A stretch of 64,000 nt of DNA, taken from NCBI GenBank assembly GCA_003139855.1, contig PLGY01000036.1:4751-68750 (forward strand). Direction: 5' to 3'. Positions 1-8,502 of this stretch are shown here, piece by piece (the stretch's first letter is position 1; each line of letters begins with the position of its first letter). Both the position numbers and the translations under genes were made by a program. The notes beneath the pieces are model-generated. The model was not told where the DNA came from. It made no database searches and was given only the letters and a program-made list of their open reading frames with translations. Source of the stretch: Candidatus Methanoflorens stordalenmirensis (lineage in GTDB: Archaea; Halobacteriota; Bog-38; Methanoflorentales; Methanoflorentaceae).

Positions 1-474
1 GTCGACACGCGAATGCGAAAACTAAGAGCGAGCGAGTTTAGCGCGATCGTTCTCGCGGAAGCAGGGCTTGAGCGCTTGGGCATCCGCATCAATCAGAAGC
101 GCTTGCCGTTCGTGCCCTCACCAAATCAAGGAATAGTCGCCGTAATGGCGAGCGAGGAGATCCGAGAGTATGATGCCGTCGCCACACTCAATGACCGAGG
201 CACGCTTGTCGAAGCGATGGTCGAGCGTACCATCATGGAGACTCTGGGCGGCGGGTGTTTAGTTCCACTCGGCGTCTTCGCACAACTCCAAGGCGACTCG
301 GTCAGCGTTACCGCTGAGGTGCTCTCCCTTGACGGGCAACGGACGGTCCGCCTCGCCGATCACATTCTTGTAGAGAACTACGACCGCGGTTCACGAGCAT
401 TCGCACTCCGAATAAAGGAAAGTGGAGGTGAGGCGTTAATTGCAGAAGCCGTCGCAACGGGCTTCAGCGCTTAG
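1..474 (+). CDS. hemC: Hydroxymethylbilane synthase, C-terminal part (cut by window edge)
   Basis: Porphobilinogen deaminase joins four porphobilinogens into hydroxymethylbilane, the first linear tetrapyrrole on the way to siroheme, heme, cobamides and F430. The reading frame is open from base 1 (VDTRMRKLRASEF), so the N-terminal half lies upstream. The cysteine that carries the dipyrromethane cofactor sits in GGGCLVPLG, around bases 247-273. The preceding PSPNQGIVAV stretch is typical of the family. Its 3' end lies close to the uroporphyrinogen methyltransferase start, so the two probably share a transcript. Confidence 0.95.
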   Translation, partial: VDTRMRKLRASEFSAIVLAEAGLERLGIRINQKRLPFVPSPNQGIVAVMASEEIREYDAVATLNDRGTLVEAMVERTIMETLGGGCLVPLGVFAQLQGDSVSVTAEVLSLDGQRTVRLADHILVENYDRGSRAFALRIKESGGEALIAEAVATGFSA

Positions 475-481
475 CCGACAC

Positions 482-1258
482 GTGAACCCGACACCCAGCG
501 GCAGAGGAAAGGTCTTTCTGGTAGGCGCGGGACCGGGTGATCCGGGCCTGCTGACACGAAAAGCAGAACGCGTGATTAGAGACGCCGACGTAGTGTTGTA
601 CGATAAACTCGTCGACGAACGCATCATCGCGCTCGTTCCCCACGAGACCGAGCTCCTGGATGTCGGAAAGGATCCGGACCGTCACAAGGTGCCGCAGCAT
701 AAGATAAACGATCTGCTTGTCAGCTACGCCCGTCAGGGCAAGAGAGTCGTGCGGCTCAAAGGAGGCGATCCCTTCGTGTTCGGTCGGGGAGGAGAAGAGG
801 CAGAGGAGCTCATAACCCACGGAGTCGACGTGGAGGTCGTGCCCGGCATCTCATCAGCGGTAGCCGTTCCCGCGTATGCCGGCATACCGGTCACACACCG
901 AGATTACGCCTCAAGCGTCACCATTATTACGGGTCACGAAGCGGCGGGCAACCAGCTCCAGTGGGATGTTCTCGCACAGCTTGATGGTACCCTCGTCGTG
1001 CTGATGGGCGTGGGCACACTTGCGGAAAACGTCAAGAACCTGGTCGCGTATGGAAAGGACGCGCAAACGCCTGCGGCGATCATAGCACAGGGAACGACGC
1101 CACACCAGAAAGTTGTCGTCGGGACTCTTAGCGACATCGTACTCAAGGCCAAAGACGCCGACCTGAAAGCCCCAGCGGTGCTTATAATCGGCGACGTCGT
1201 CAAGCTCAAACATACCCTACAGCCAAGCGATGAAGACATTAGCAATCATTCGACCTGA
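482..1258 (+). CDS. cobA: Uroporphyrinogen-III C-methyltransferase (SUMT)
   Basis: Uses two SAM molecules to methylate uroporphyrinogen III to precorrin-2, the branch point to siroheme, cobamides and F430. Visible family motifs are GAGPGDPGLLT near the N-terminus, KGGDPFVFGRGGEE, VPGISSAVAVPAYAGIP and LMGVG. I chose the GTG at 482 (258 aa). An in-frame ATG at 440 would add 14 residues unlike the family and would overlap hemC by 35 bases. No fused precorrin-2 dehydrogenase domain is present. The 3' end overlaps the hemD start by 29 bases, which suggests translational coupling. Confidence 0.95.
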   Translation: MNPTPSGRGKVFLVGAGPGDPGLLTRKAERVIRDADVVLYDKLVDERIIALVPHETELLDVGKDPDRHKVPQHKINDLLVSYARQGKRVVRLKGGDPFVFGRGGEEAEELITHGVDVEVVPGISSAVAVPAYAGIPVTHRDYASSVTIITGHEAAGNQLQWDVLAQLDGTLVVLMGVGTLAENVKNLVAYGKDAQTPAAIIAQGTTPHQKVVVGTLSDIVLKAKDADLKAPAVLIIGDVVKLKHTLQPSDEDISNHST

Positions 1259-2006
1259 CAAGCAACTTGAGGATTCGAAAAAAGTTGTCGAATCCTTCGG
1301 GTACGGCGTGCTCGCGACCGCACTGGTCGACATCGTGCCGATACGAGACTTGCTCTGGCCTACGTTCTTGGACGAGCTAAAAACGGGCCGCGTCGACTAC
1401 GTCGTTATTACGAGCGCAAACGGCGCCCGCAGCTGCGCGGAACTCAGATTGAATGCGGCAAGCTTTCCGTCTTCGACGCGAGTGGTGGCCATAGGTCCCA
1501 AAACGAGGAGTGCTATGCTCAAAGCGCATCTCCACGTCGATCTTATGCCGTCAGAGTATAGCTCACACGGCATCGTCCAAATGCTCAGCGATGTTGAGCG
1601 CAAGAACATATGGGTCTTACGCAGCGCTTTTGGCAGCTCCGAACTAACGGAAGGGCTCCAGAACAGCGGCGCCACCGTAAACGAGATCGTGCTGTACACG
1701 CTGAAAAAGCTCTGTGGCCGACAGCAACGTGACTTCATCCGCGAGCTTGTAGAGAGCGACGTCGCCGGCGTTCTCTTTACGAGCACCATGACGGTGCGCG
1801 CACTATTTGACTGCGCCGACCGAATTGGAGTAAAGGGATACCTCATCGAGAGACTTGCGAATCGGGTTGTCGGCGCTATCGGAAAGCCGACAGCAGACGC
1901 ACTTGGCAGTTTCGACGTGCGTGTAGACGTCGTACCGAGCGAAGCGACATTCCGAGAGCTCGTTTCAACTGTTCACGCGACCCTGGCTGATCGCGCGCTT
2001 CAGTGA
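1230..2006 (+). CDS. hemD: Uroporphyrinogen-III synthase
   Basis: Closes hydroxymethylbilane with inversion of ring D to give uroporphyrinogen III, the substrate of the upstream SUMT. HemD sequences diverge strongly, so the call rests on length (258 aa), the two-lobe pattern with VVITSANGARS and VLFTSTMTVRALFD, and the position directly after hemC and cobA. It overlaps the end of cobA. Some archaeal relatives are annotated only as HemD-like, but nothing here conflicts with the call. Confidence 0.88.
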   Translation: MKTLAIIRPDKQLEDSKKVVESFGYGVLATALVDIVPIRDLLWPTFLDELKTGRVDYVVITSANGARSCAELRLNAASFPSSTRVVAIGPKTRSAMLKAHLHVDLMPSEYSSHGIVQMLSDVERKNIWVLRSAFGSSELTEGLQNSGATVNEIVLYTLKKLCGRQQRDFIRELVESDVAGVLFTSTMTVRALFDCADRIGVKGYLIERLANRVVGAIGKPTADALGSFDVRVDVVPSEATFRELVSTVHATLADRALQ

Positions 2007-2021
2007 ATCCAAGGAGGCTCT

Positions 2022-2897
2022 GTGGACATACTCCTGGCCGAATATGCAAGCGCAATGCTGCCCGATCTCGCGAAAGAGGGGCGAGCCATGCTCGACACGC
2101 TGAAAGGAGGTTTTCAACGTGCCGGACACGTCGTACACAGGCCGCACGTTCGCACGGGCGACGCTGACGCTTTCTGCAGCCAGGTACAACAGCTAGCACG
2201 ATCATGCGACGCAGGCATGATCATCGCACCCGACAACATCTTATACGATTTCACAGCGCTCGTGGAACGGCACACCACGAATCTCGGGTGTCCCGCAGAG
2301 GCGGTGAAGAGAGCGGCAGACAAGCTCAGCGCGTCTCGCGCGCTTTCGGAAGGATCGCTAACCGTACCCGAAATAAACCCTTCAACAGGCCCCTACGTTC
2401 TGAAGCCACGTTACGGATGCGGAGCGGAAGGAGTCAGGGTGGTCGAAATGCTCGAGGCTAACTGTGTGGACGAGAACACGCTTGTTTCGAAGTTCGTGAC
2501 GGGAGACCACATAAGCGTAAGCCTCGTCATTGGCAGGACCGCGCTTCCGCTTTCGATCAACAAGCAGCACCTTCGCATAGATGATGCGATTCATTACGTC
2601 GGGAACACGACGCCGTATGCAGTTCCTAACGCCAACCACGTCATCAATCAAGCGGTAAGAGCCGCAGAGCTGCTAGGGTGCGAAGGGTACGTCGGCGTCG
2701 ACATTGTGCTTCAACCCGACGGCGTCGTTAACATCGTTGACGTGAATCCTCGTCCGACGACGGCCATCGTTAGTGTCGATAAGGTGATGGGCAACGTTGC
2801 CGATTTGATTTGCAAAGCGCGATTCGGGCAAGAGCTGCCAACGTGTTTGAAGCCTCACGGCACACACACCTTCCGAACCGCCTGCGGAACCACCTAG
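2022..2897 (+). CDS. mfnD: Tyramine--L-glutamate ligase (ATP-grasp)
   Basis: In methanofuran biosynthesis MfnD attaches glutamate to tyramine with ATP. The 291-aa protein has an ATP-grasp layout: YVLKPRYGCGAEGVRVV binds nucleotide, VSKFVTGDHISVSLVIG follows, and the metal-binding strand VDVNPRPTTAIV lies near the end. The GTG at 2022 is well supported by a strong AAGGAGG at 2011-2017. ATP-grasp proteins vary widely in substrate. The assignment relies on the next gene, mfnF, and on mfnE at 13.9 kb. Another carboxylate-amine ligase activity cannot be excluded from sequence alone. Confidence 0.82.
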   Translation: MDILLAEYASAMLPDLAKEGRAMLDTLKGGFQRAGHVVHRPHVRTGDADAFCSQVQQLARSCDAGMIIAPDNILYDFTALVERHTTNLGCPAEAVKRAADKLSASRALSEGSLTVPEINPSTGPYVLKPRYGCGAEGVRVVEMLEANCVDENTLVSKFVTGDHISVSLVIGRTALPLSINKQHLRIDDAIHYVGNTTPYAVPNANHVINQAVRAAELLGCEGYVGVDIVLQPDGVVNIVDVNPRPTTAIVSVDKVMGNVADLICKARFGQELPTCLKPHGTHTFRTACGTT

Positions 2898-2915
2898 CCC
2901 TGTTTGAACACCCAA

Positions 2916-3902
2916 ATGGCTCTAAGCGATACGATTGGAATCGACATCGGAGGAGCAAATACAAAAGTTGCCTCCGCCAGCGGGCAGGCGAGAAGCGTGT
3001 ACCTACCACTGTGGCGGGACAACGACCTCACCGGCGAGTTGCGACGCATAAGAAATGAGTATAAGCCGAAGCGCGTCGGCGTCGTGATCACAGGCGAGCT
3101 CACCGACGCGTTCACGAGTAAGAAGGAAGGGATCTGCTCGATCGCGTCCTCAGTCGACTCAGTTTTCGCGAGGCCGTACTACCTGAACGTTCACGGCCAA
3201 TTTACGCGGCAGATCGCTGAGAGCGAGGCCTCCTTGTACGCCGCGTCAAACTGGGCGGCTTCAGCCGCATTTGTTTCACGGCGTGTCAGCAACTGCATAT
3301 TCGTGGACCTGGGGAGCACGACGTGCGACGTGATCCCGATACGGGACGGGAAACCCGCCGCCACAACAACAGACTTTGAACGATTGCGTGAATGCGAGCT
3401 CATCTACACTGGAGCACTCAGAACGAATATCGCGACCATTTTGCGGCTCGTAACCCTCAACGAGAAGAAGTATCGGCTGGCTTCCGAACTGTTCGCGATT
3501 GCTGCAGACGCTCATCGCGTTCTCGGCAACATTAGCGCGGAGGATTACGCTTGCGACACGCCGGATGGTCAACCGCGTGATCTGGAGCACTGTTATCGAA
3601 GAATCGCCAGAATCCTGCTTTGTGACGTGGATGAGCTTGGCCACAAGAACGCGCACGACGTTGTCCAACAGGTAGAGCGCGCCCAGGTCGATGAGCTTGC
3701 TCAGGCCCTCGCTTTTCAAGCACGCAAACACGACGTAAACGCAGTCGTGGGTGCGGGTCTCGGAGAATTTTTGATAGCTAAAGCCGCTTCAAAAGTGAAG
3801 CTTGAGTGCAGCTTGCTCTCGCAACAGTACGGCAAAACCCTTTCAAAGGTTTTCCCGGCGTTTGCGGTGGCAAACCTGGTGCACGACGCGTTTCAGCAGT
3901 AA
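2916..3902 (+). CDS. mfnF: MfnF, furan-phenol condensing enzyme of methanofuran synthesis (hydantoinase/oxoprolinase-like)
   Basis: MfnF couples gamma-glutamyltyramine, the product of MfnD, to the aminomethylfuran diphosphate made by MfnE. The family is often annotated as an H4MPT-linked C1-transfer protein. The 328-aa protein has an actin-like ATPase fold, with IGIDIGGANTKVAS at the N-terminus, CIFVDLGSTTCDVIPI in the middle and VVGAGLGEFLI near the C-terminus. A TTG at 2904 is an alternative start. It lies only a few bases from mfnD and probably shares its transcript. After it the gene content changes abruptly to accessory genes. Confidence 0.88.
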   Translation: MALSDTIGIDIGGANTKVASASGQARSVYLPLWRDNDLTGELRRIRNEYKPKRVGVVITGELTDAFTSKKEGICSIASSVDSVFARPYYLNVHGQFTRQIAESEASLYAASNWAASAAFVSRRVSNCIFVDLGSTTCDVIPIRDGKPAATTTDFERLRECELIYTGALRTNIATILRLVTLNEKKYRLASELFAIAADAHRVLGNISAEDYACDTPDGQPRDLEHCYRRIARILLCDVDELGHKNAHDVVQQVERAQVDELAQALAFQARKHDVNAVVGAGLGEFLIAKAASKVKLECSLLSQQYGKTLSKVFPAFAVANLVHDAFQQ

Positions 3903-4060
3903 TCGACGCATCGCCTCTAAACGCGCGACGAGGAAAAGCGTGCACGAAGGTTACAGACTGGTGCATCGGTAATCGAACATTTTTTTTGCTTGTGTGGCAG
4001 CGGCGACCCAATGTGCTCGCGCGTTTGCCGCCTCCACCACGTGTGACACACAAATGTGTT

Positions 4061-4112
4061 CACGCGGCCTTATACCGCTTTTTCGCGCAGGATGGAGTAG
4101 GAGGGAACAGAC
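4061..4112 (+). promoter_or_regulatory. Promoter and leader of Cys-rich gene A, shared with paralogues
   Basis: The block tCACGCGGCCTTATA (4060-4074) is followed by a T-rich run, GCGCAG and the Shine-Dalgarno TAGGAGGG at 4098-4105, then ATG at 4113. Closely similar blocks stand at 11006-11057 and 10582-10625 upstream of the two paralogues, and TCACGCGGCTTTATA at 6690-6704 stands upstream of a TrmB effector gene. It reads as a TATA-type promoter plus extra conserved sequence. Confidence 0.55.
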
Positions 4113-4355
4113 ATGGTCACGAAGAATTCGGGGTGCTATTACGGGTTCCACTTTGGCTGCCTCAACGTCGGGCGCGACCCCAACTGCGACAGGTGCGCAG
4201 AACGGCTAACAAACGCGGTAAATTATGTGCTGCGCTCGGGCGTGAACGACATCGACACGCCGCGCACATTGACAGCGCTACACGCTGGCGGAGCTACAGA
4301 GACGCGCGAAGAAAAAATAGCGAGCACACATTTTGCGGGAATTCACAATGCATAG
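4113..4355 (+). CDS. Small four-cysteine protein, paralogue A
   Basis: An 80-aa protein of unknown function. Near the N-terminus it has the pattern CYYGFHFGC, then LNVGRDPNC, then DRCAERLT, i.e. C-x7-C-x8-C-x2-C, a candidate zinc or iron-sulfur site. Two paralogues with nearly the same pattern lie at 10.6 and 11.1 kb. The ATG is preceded by a good Shine-Dalgarno (TAGGAGGG). The stop overlaps the ATG of the following TrmB-like gene (4348), so the pair is probably translationally coupled. The tail beyond the cysteine region is hydrophilic. I do not recognise a named family. Confidence 0.7.
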   Translation: MVTKNSGCYYGFHFGCLNVGRDPNCDRCAERLTNAVNYVLRSGVNDIDTPRTLTALHAGGATETREEKIASTHFAGIHNA

Positions 4356-5643
4356 CGAGATCGCGAGTTACCGCACAGATAACAAGTCATGTGATATCGG
4401 TGCAGAACCCTGTACAAAACTGCTGGGCGAGTTCGGGCTCGGCGAGAAGGAGGCACAGCTTTACGTGCACTTGCTCAAGTACGGACCGAAGCGTGCCGGC
4501 GATCTCGCACGATCCCTCAAGACGTACCGCCTGCACGTATATCGAAAACTTGCAAAGCTTGTCGATAAAACCATGGTGAGCGCAACGAGACAAAGCCCGT
4601 CTGTCTATGCAGCGGTGAACTTAGACGATGCGCTCAATGCCGTACTGCTCCCCCGTCAACGCGAGCTTCGCGTGATGAAGGAAATAAAGAGGGAGCTCAC
4701 CGTGCTCGCGAATGGCACGCAATTCCTTGCCTCAGACGAAACCATCCCATCTAAGGCTCTCGCAGTCGACAAGGAACAAGCGCTTACAAAACTGCGGGGC
4801 GAGTTCGGGCTCGGCGAGAAGGAGGCACAACTTTACGTGCACTTGCTCAAGTACGGACCGAAGCGTGCCGGCGATCTCGCACGATCCCTCAAGACGTACC
4901 GGGAGGACGCTTATCGCCGATGCGTAAGATTGATTAACGCAGGTATGATCGTAAAAAGCGCGGAAGATTGTTCATGCTACTCGCCTATATATCTTGATGA
5001 TGCGCTCGACGCCGCGCTCATATCCCGCCAGTGCGAGCTGCGTCGGTTGCAGAGGATCAAGCACGGCCTTGTGAGGGGCCCAAACGGTGAGCTCAGCCGC
5101 GGAGCAGACAACGCCGACGAGTTTAAGATGCTGAAAACCGTCGGCGAACTTGTTGCTGCTATCTCGCAGCTCATCAACTCAGCAGAGGCGTCTGTCGTCT
5201 TCGCCGCCCATCCTCGATGCAACCTCATCACGATGGGAGGCTTCCTGGATCATCTTAAATATGCGGTGAGCCGCGGCGTGCATGTCCGAGGCGTGCTCGA
5301 TATCTCGCTCCAGAACCTTTCTACGGGACGCGAGCATCTGGAAGGTGGCATTGAACTGCGGCATTCAAACCCGTACCGCGGAATGACGCTGGCAGTGGCC
5401 GACGGCAAGCGAAGCGTCAGCCTCATTCACCACGCTCTGAAGGCCGCCCTTTCGCTCGACGAAAATGTTGCTGCGCTTTGGAGCAATAGCGTTGCGCAAG
5501 CGGAATTCCTTACGAGCGCGTTTGAGATGGCTTGGGAGCAGGCGTCTGGCGCAGACGGGCGCATAAACGAGCTGCTGCCAAGGGCGCCACCGGCCATTAG
5601 AGTCCGTCGCAACCTCGAACCAAGACGCTTCAGTTTGGCATAG
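4348..5643 (+). CDS. TrmB-like transcriptional regulator with duplicated HTH domain
   Basis: A 431-aa protein whose N-terminal half contains two consecutive TrmB-type winged-helix modules, each with LGEKEAQLYVHLLKYGPKRA and DLARSLKTYR. A C-terminal effector-like domain (MLKTVGELVAAISQLI to AFEMAWEQA) follows. TrmB regulators normally carry one HTH and sense sugars or other ligands through the C-terminal domain. Here the HTH was duplicated recently: the DNA at 4413-4529 and 4785-4901 is almost identical. ATG 4348 overlaps the stop of the Cys-rich gene; a TTG at 4333 is an alternative. Ligand and targets are unknown. Confidence 0.85.
   Translation: MHSEIASYRTDNKSCDIGAEPCTKLLGEFGLGEKEAQLYVHLLKYGPKRAGDLARSLKTYRLHVYRKLAKLVDKTMVSATRQSPSVYAAVNLDDALNAVLLPRQRELRVMKEIKRELTVLANGTQFLASDETIPSKALAVDKEQALTKLRGEFGLGEKEAQLYVHLLKYGPKRAGDLARSLKTYREDAYRRCVRLINAGMIVKSAEDCSCYSPIYLDDALDAALISRQCELRRLQRIKHGLVRGPNGELSRGADNADEFKMLKTVGELVAAISQLINSAEASVVFAAHPRCNLITMGGFLDHLKYAVSRGVHVRGVLDISLQNLSTGREHLEGGIELRHSNPYRGMTLAVADGKRSVSLIHHALKAALSLDENVAALWSNSVAQAEFLTSAFEMAWEQASGADGRINELLPRAPPAIRVRRNLEPRRFSLA
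4413..4529 (+). repeat. Intragenic direct repeat, copy 1 (HTH duplication)
   Basis: This 117-base stretch matches 4785-4901 at an offset of exactly 372 bases (124 codons). By eye there are two differences (CTG/CGG early, CAG/CAA in the middle). It encodes the LGEFGLGEKEAQLYVHLLKY helix-turn-helix segment. Confidence 0.92.
4785..4901 (+). repeat. Intragenic direct repeat, copy 2 (HTH duplication)
   Basis: Second copy of the 117-base HTH-coding repeat, in frame with copy 1. Sequence on either side of the two copies has diverged much further, which suggests a recent duplication or gene conversion confined to the DNA-recognition segment. Confidence 0.92.
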
Positions 5644-5967
5644 ATACCGCAGCTGAGTTCTTTCAGCCAAAAATGAATCCTGAAGCGCTGGTGGTAGGGC
5701 CTTCGTCAACCACTGTGGTAAGGGTTCCGTCTAAAACAAACCGGCGATTGTTACCTGCCCGCGACCTCGCACAACAGAGTGCCAACCGAGTATCAACAAA
5801 AGCACTCAGACCCTCGCACTGAGCATCTTCTTTCTTTTTTGCCACTTGGGACTCATTCTACTGAAAACATAACACCTGTGTACCAGCATTGGAGAACTAA
5901 CAGGTTCCTGCCGGCTGACGAGCGCATCCAAGCGATGATAACCCTAGCGATGCATCAAGGGCACAGC

Positions 5968-5974
5968 TTTATAG
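5968..5974 (+). promoter_or_regulatory. TATA-like box for a leaderless TrmB effector gene
   Basis: TTTATAG is centred about 27 bases upstream of the ATG at 5998. That is the usual archaeal distance from TATA to the transcription start, so the mRNA would begin at or next to the start codon. Confidence 0.45.
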
Positions 5975-5997
5975 CTCGAGGACGTTATCTGATGATA

Positions 5998-6462
5998 ATG
6001 GGCGAGAGAATCATTATTGAAAGTGTCAAGGACGCGTTAGCCGTCGCTTCGACTATCGTAGAATCTGCGGAGGAGGAAGTCGCGTGGCTTCTCCAACCTG
6101 CTCTTTTGGTCTTCTGCTTTCAATTTGGGATAACAAATAAGTCCAAAATGCTGATAGAAAAAGGCGGACACGTTCGGGGGATCACCAAGGTTTCAGGGAC
6201 CTACCTTGATCCCGTACGCAAACTCTTGGACAACGGCGAAGAAGTGCGCCACATCGATCAGTACCAGGGAGCATTCATGCTTGTCGGAGACAAAAAAGAA
6301 AGTATCAGTTCGATAAACGTGAATATCGAGGATCCGTCGCTTGACGATCCAATAGTGGCGTTCTGGACTGATGACAAAGCATACGCTGATTTTCTCATCG
6401 CCACGTTTGATGCTGCGTGGGGCGAAGCAGTCGATGCAGAAAAGCGGCTACAAGAACTGTAG
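5998..6462 (+). CDS. Stand-alone TrmB effector-domain protein lacking HTH (copy 1)
   Basis: A 154-aa protein equivalent to the C-terminal domain of the TrmB-like proteins at 4.3 and 7.6 kb: IIESVKDALAVASTIVES, EEVRHIDQYQGAFMLVGD and AFWTDDKAYADFLIATFDAAW. It has no DNA-binding domain. The frame is open further upstream (to 5779) and includes FLPADERIQ. That resembles the HTH-to-effector linker of the full-length relatives (RFRPSDEV), so this is probably a regulator that lost its HTH. I chose ATG 5998 because it aligns with the start of the next paralogue and has a TATA-like box 27 bases upstream. It may act as a ligand-binding partner or competitor. Confidence 0.68.
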   Translation: MGERIIIESVKDALAVASTIVESAEEEVAWLLQPALLVFCFQFGITNKSKMLIEKGGHVRGITKVSGTYLDPVRKLLDNGEEVRHIDQYQGAFMLVGDKKESISSINVNIEDPSLDDPIVAFWTDDKAYADFLIATFDAAWGEAVDAEKRLQEL

Positions 6463-6690
6463 AACGCACGCGTTTCATTTGTTTAACCCGGCATTTGCCG
6501 CCAAGTCGCTTCTAAATCTGAGCAACTGGGGTGCTTATCTAACATCTGCCGCGGAATTGTTGTGACATATCAGAGCTTTTAGAGCCTAGACCTCCGCAGG
6601 CATAACTGGCTCACACTCAGGAAAATGCGGCAAGGCTTATTTTTCAGAGGCTTGTTTAGTCGCCGGCCTAGAACGTGAAGTAAACCTTGT

Positions 6691-6706
6691 CACGCGGCTT
6701 TATAAA
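6691..6706 (+). promoter_or_regulatory. Promoter CACGCGGCTTTATAAA of leaderless TrmB effector gene
   Basis: TTTATAAA (6699-6706) is a near-ideal archaeal TATA box, centred 27 bases before the ATG at 6729. The preceding CACGCGG matches the element before the Cys-rich gene at 4113. This argues for a leaderless transcript and for shared regulation. Confidence 0.6.
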
Positions 6707-6728
6707 CCTCGGATTCTTTGTTGCGTTG

Positions 6729-7217
6729 ATGACAAGCGGGACAATAATTGAAAGCGTTAAAGACGCTATCGCTGTGGCTTCAACTATTATAGAATCTACA
6801 GAGAAGGAAGTTTCCTGGCTCGTCCCTGCCCCTCTGTTGGTCTTCGCCGCTCGTTTCAGCCTTCTTGAAAAATCCAGAGTGCTGATACAAAAAGGAGGAC
6901 ATGCACGAGGAATCACAGAGATCTCACCGCCCTACGTCGAAGTGGTACGCGAACTCATCGACATTGGCACAGGTGTCCGCCACGTGGAACAGTACACTGG
7001 AGCGTTTATGGTCGTAGGAGACAGCAGGCAAAGCATCAGTACGATTGGCGTTAATGTCGCAGATCACTCGCTTGACGGCAAGATTATCGCGTTCTGGAGT
7101 GCGGACCCTGACTACGCCGCATACCTCCTGTCAAGCTTTGATAGAACCTGGGCAGAAGCTACTGATGCGCAAGAACGGATACAAGAGCTTGGTGAAAGTG
7201 GCCCCTCGCATCTCTAA
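6729..7217 (+). CDS. Stand-alone TrmB effector-domain protein lacking HTH (copy 2)
   Basis: A 162-aa paralogue of the preceding gene (TIIESVKDAIAVASTIIES, VRHVEQYTGAFMVVGDSRQS, FWSADPDYAAYLLSSFDRTW). It again consists only of the effector-type domain. The frame is open upstream to 6687, but a TATA box at 6699 would place the transcription start at the ATG at 6729, and that start aligns residue for residue with copy 1 (Mxxx(I/T)IIESVKDA). No Shine-Dalgarno is visible. Two adjacent HTH-less copies suggest a retained function rather than random decay. The role is unknown. Confidence 0.7.
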   Translation: MTSGTIIESVKDAIAVASTIIESTEKEVSWLVPAPLLVFAARFSLLEKSRVLIQKGGHARGITEISPPYVEVVRELIDIGTGVRHVEQYTGAFMVVGDSRQSISTIGVNVADHSLDGKIIAFWSADPDYAAYLLSSFDRTWAEATDAQERIQELGESGPSHL

Positions 7218-7628
7218 GGCGCCGAGTTAAAAACGCGCCTAGCTCAAATCTAGCTACGGATGAAAGACGTATTTCCGGCTAAGATTCAACTATCGACTCT
7301 TCTTTTTGCGTAACCCGAAAAGCGCAGAACACTAAGCTACTAGCATCGCGCCCAATATCAAGGTATCACCGCGCTTCCGCTGATATGCCTGAATCGCACG
7401 TAGCAAGTTGTGCTTCGAGCAGAGTGGCCAACCGCGCAAGAGGTTGTCGATCTAATAGTTACTCTCGCAGCATTGCACAGAAAAGGCTGTGGGCCAAGTA
7501 TACTCGGCACAATGGACGCAGAGCGTAAGGCGCGCTACCTGGAACGGTCAGATACCTATTTAACAAAACACGGCAACGTGGCACAATCGAACAAGGCAAC
7601 TTTTATCTATGGCCTCCCCCATCTCGTC

Positions 7629-8468
7629 ATGATGGAAGACGAAGCGGAATTTACCACTCGTCTTATAAGCTTCGGGCTTAACGAAAAGGAGGCACAACTT
7701 TACCTCCATCTGCTGAGGTACGGACCGAAGACTCCTTCTCCACTCGCAAAGTCGCTGAAGACGTACCGTGAGGACGTACACCGCACGCTCACTAGTCTCA
7801 TCGAAAAGGGCATGGTGCGCCCCTCGCTTGATTCACCAACAATATACGCAGCGGTGGAGCTCGACGCCGCGCTCAACGCCGCAGTGAAGCAGCAGGAGAG
7901 CGAACTGCTCGAGATGGAAGCGCGAAAGCGGGAGCTGCAGGAGCTTGCAATACAAGAGCGGTTTCGCCCCTCCGACGAAGTAACGACTTTCAAAATCATC
8001 AAAAGCATAAAGGAACTCGTCGGTCTCTCTACACCCCTCGCTGCCGCAGCCAAGAATGAAATCATTTTAGTAACTCCTGAAGAAATAATCACCATCGCTT
8101 CGCTGTTCGGCATATTGGAGGAAGTAAAGAGCCTCATAGGGCGCGGAGGGAGCTTCAGAATGCTGACCGATGTGTCGTACGGCGGAATTGAATCCACTAA
8201 AGAAGCACTGGACATTGGCGAGGACGTACGCCACTTAGACAGCTATCAAGGGGTGTATTTCGCTGTAGTGGACAGAAAAGTCTGTTTGCACGGTATTAAC
8301 ATGGATATCAAGCACATCTCTCTTAGTCAACCCCTTGCTATACTCTACGCCGATGACCCTACCTACGCTGAATATCTGATCGCCACTTTTGAAATGCTGT
8401 GGCAACAGGCAGTTCCTGCGGCACAGCGAATTGAGGAACTACAAAAACAAGGCCCACCGCCAGCTTGA
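7629..8468 (+). CDS. TrmB-like transcriptional regulator, single HTH
   Basis: A 279-aa protein with one N-terminal TrmB-type HTH (FGLNEKEAQLYLHLLRYG, LAKSLKTYREDVHRTL), a charged coiled-coil linker (ESELLEMEARKRELQELAIQ), and a C-terminal effector domain homologous to the two stand-alone proteins upstream (GEDVRHLDSYQGVYFAVVD). The frame is open back to 7410. ATG 7629 (or 7632) fits the family N-terminus, and a TTTTATCT at 7601 stands at leaderless distance. It represents the ancestral architecture of this local family. The regulated genes are not evident. Confidence 0.8.
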   Translation: MMEDEAEFTTRLISFGLNEKEAQLYLHLLRYGPKTPSPLAKSLKTYREDVHRTLTSLIEKGMVRPSLDSPTIYAAVELDAALNAAVKQQESELLEMEARKRELQELAIQERFRPSDEVTTFKIIKSIKELVGLSTPLAAAAKNEIILVTPEEIITIASLFGILEEVKSLIGRGGSFRMLTDVSYGGIESTKEALDIGEDVRHLDSYQGVYFAVVDRKVCLHGINMDIKHISLSQPLAILYADDPTYAEYLIATFEMLWQQAVPAAQRIEELQKQGPPPA

Positions 8469-8502
8469 CTGAACCGGCTCTGAAGCACCTTTTAAGATAA
8501 AG

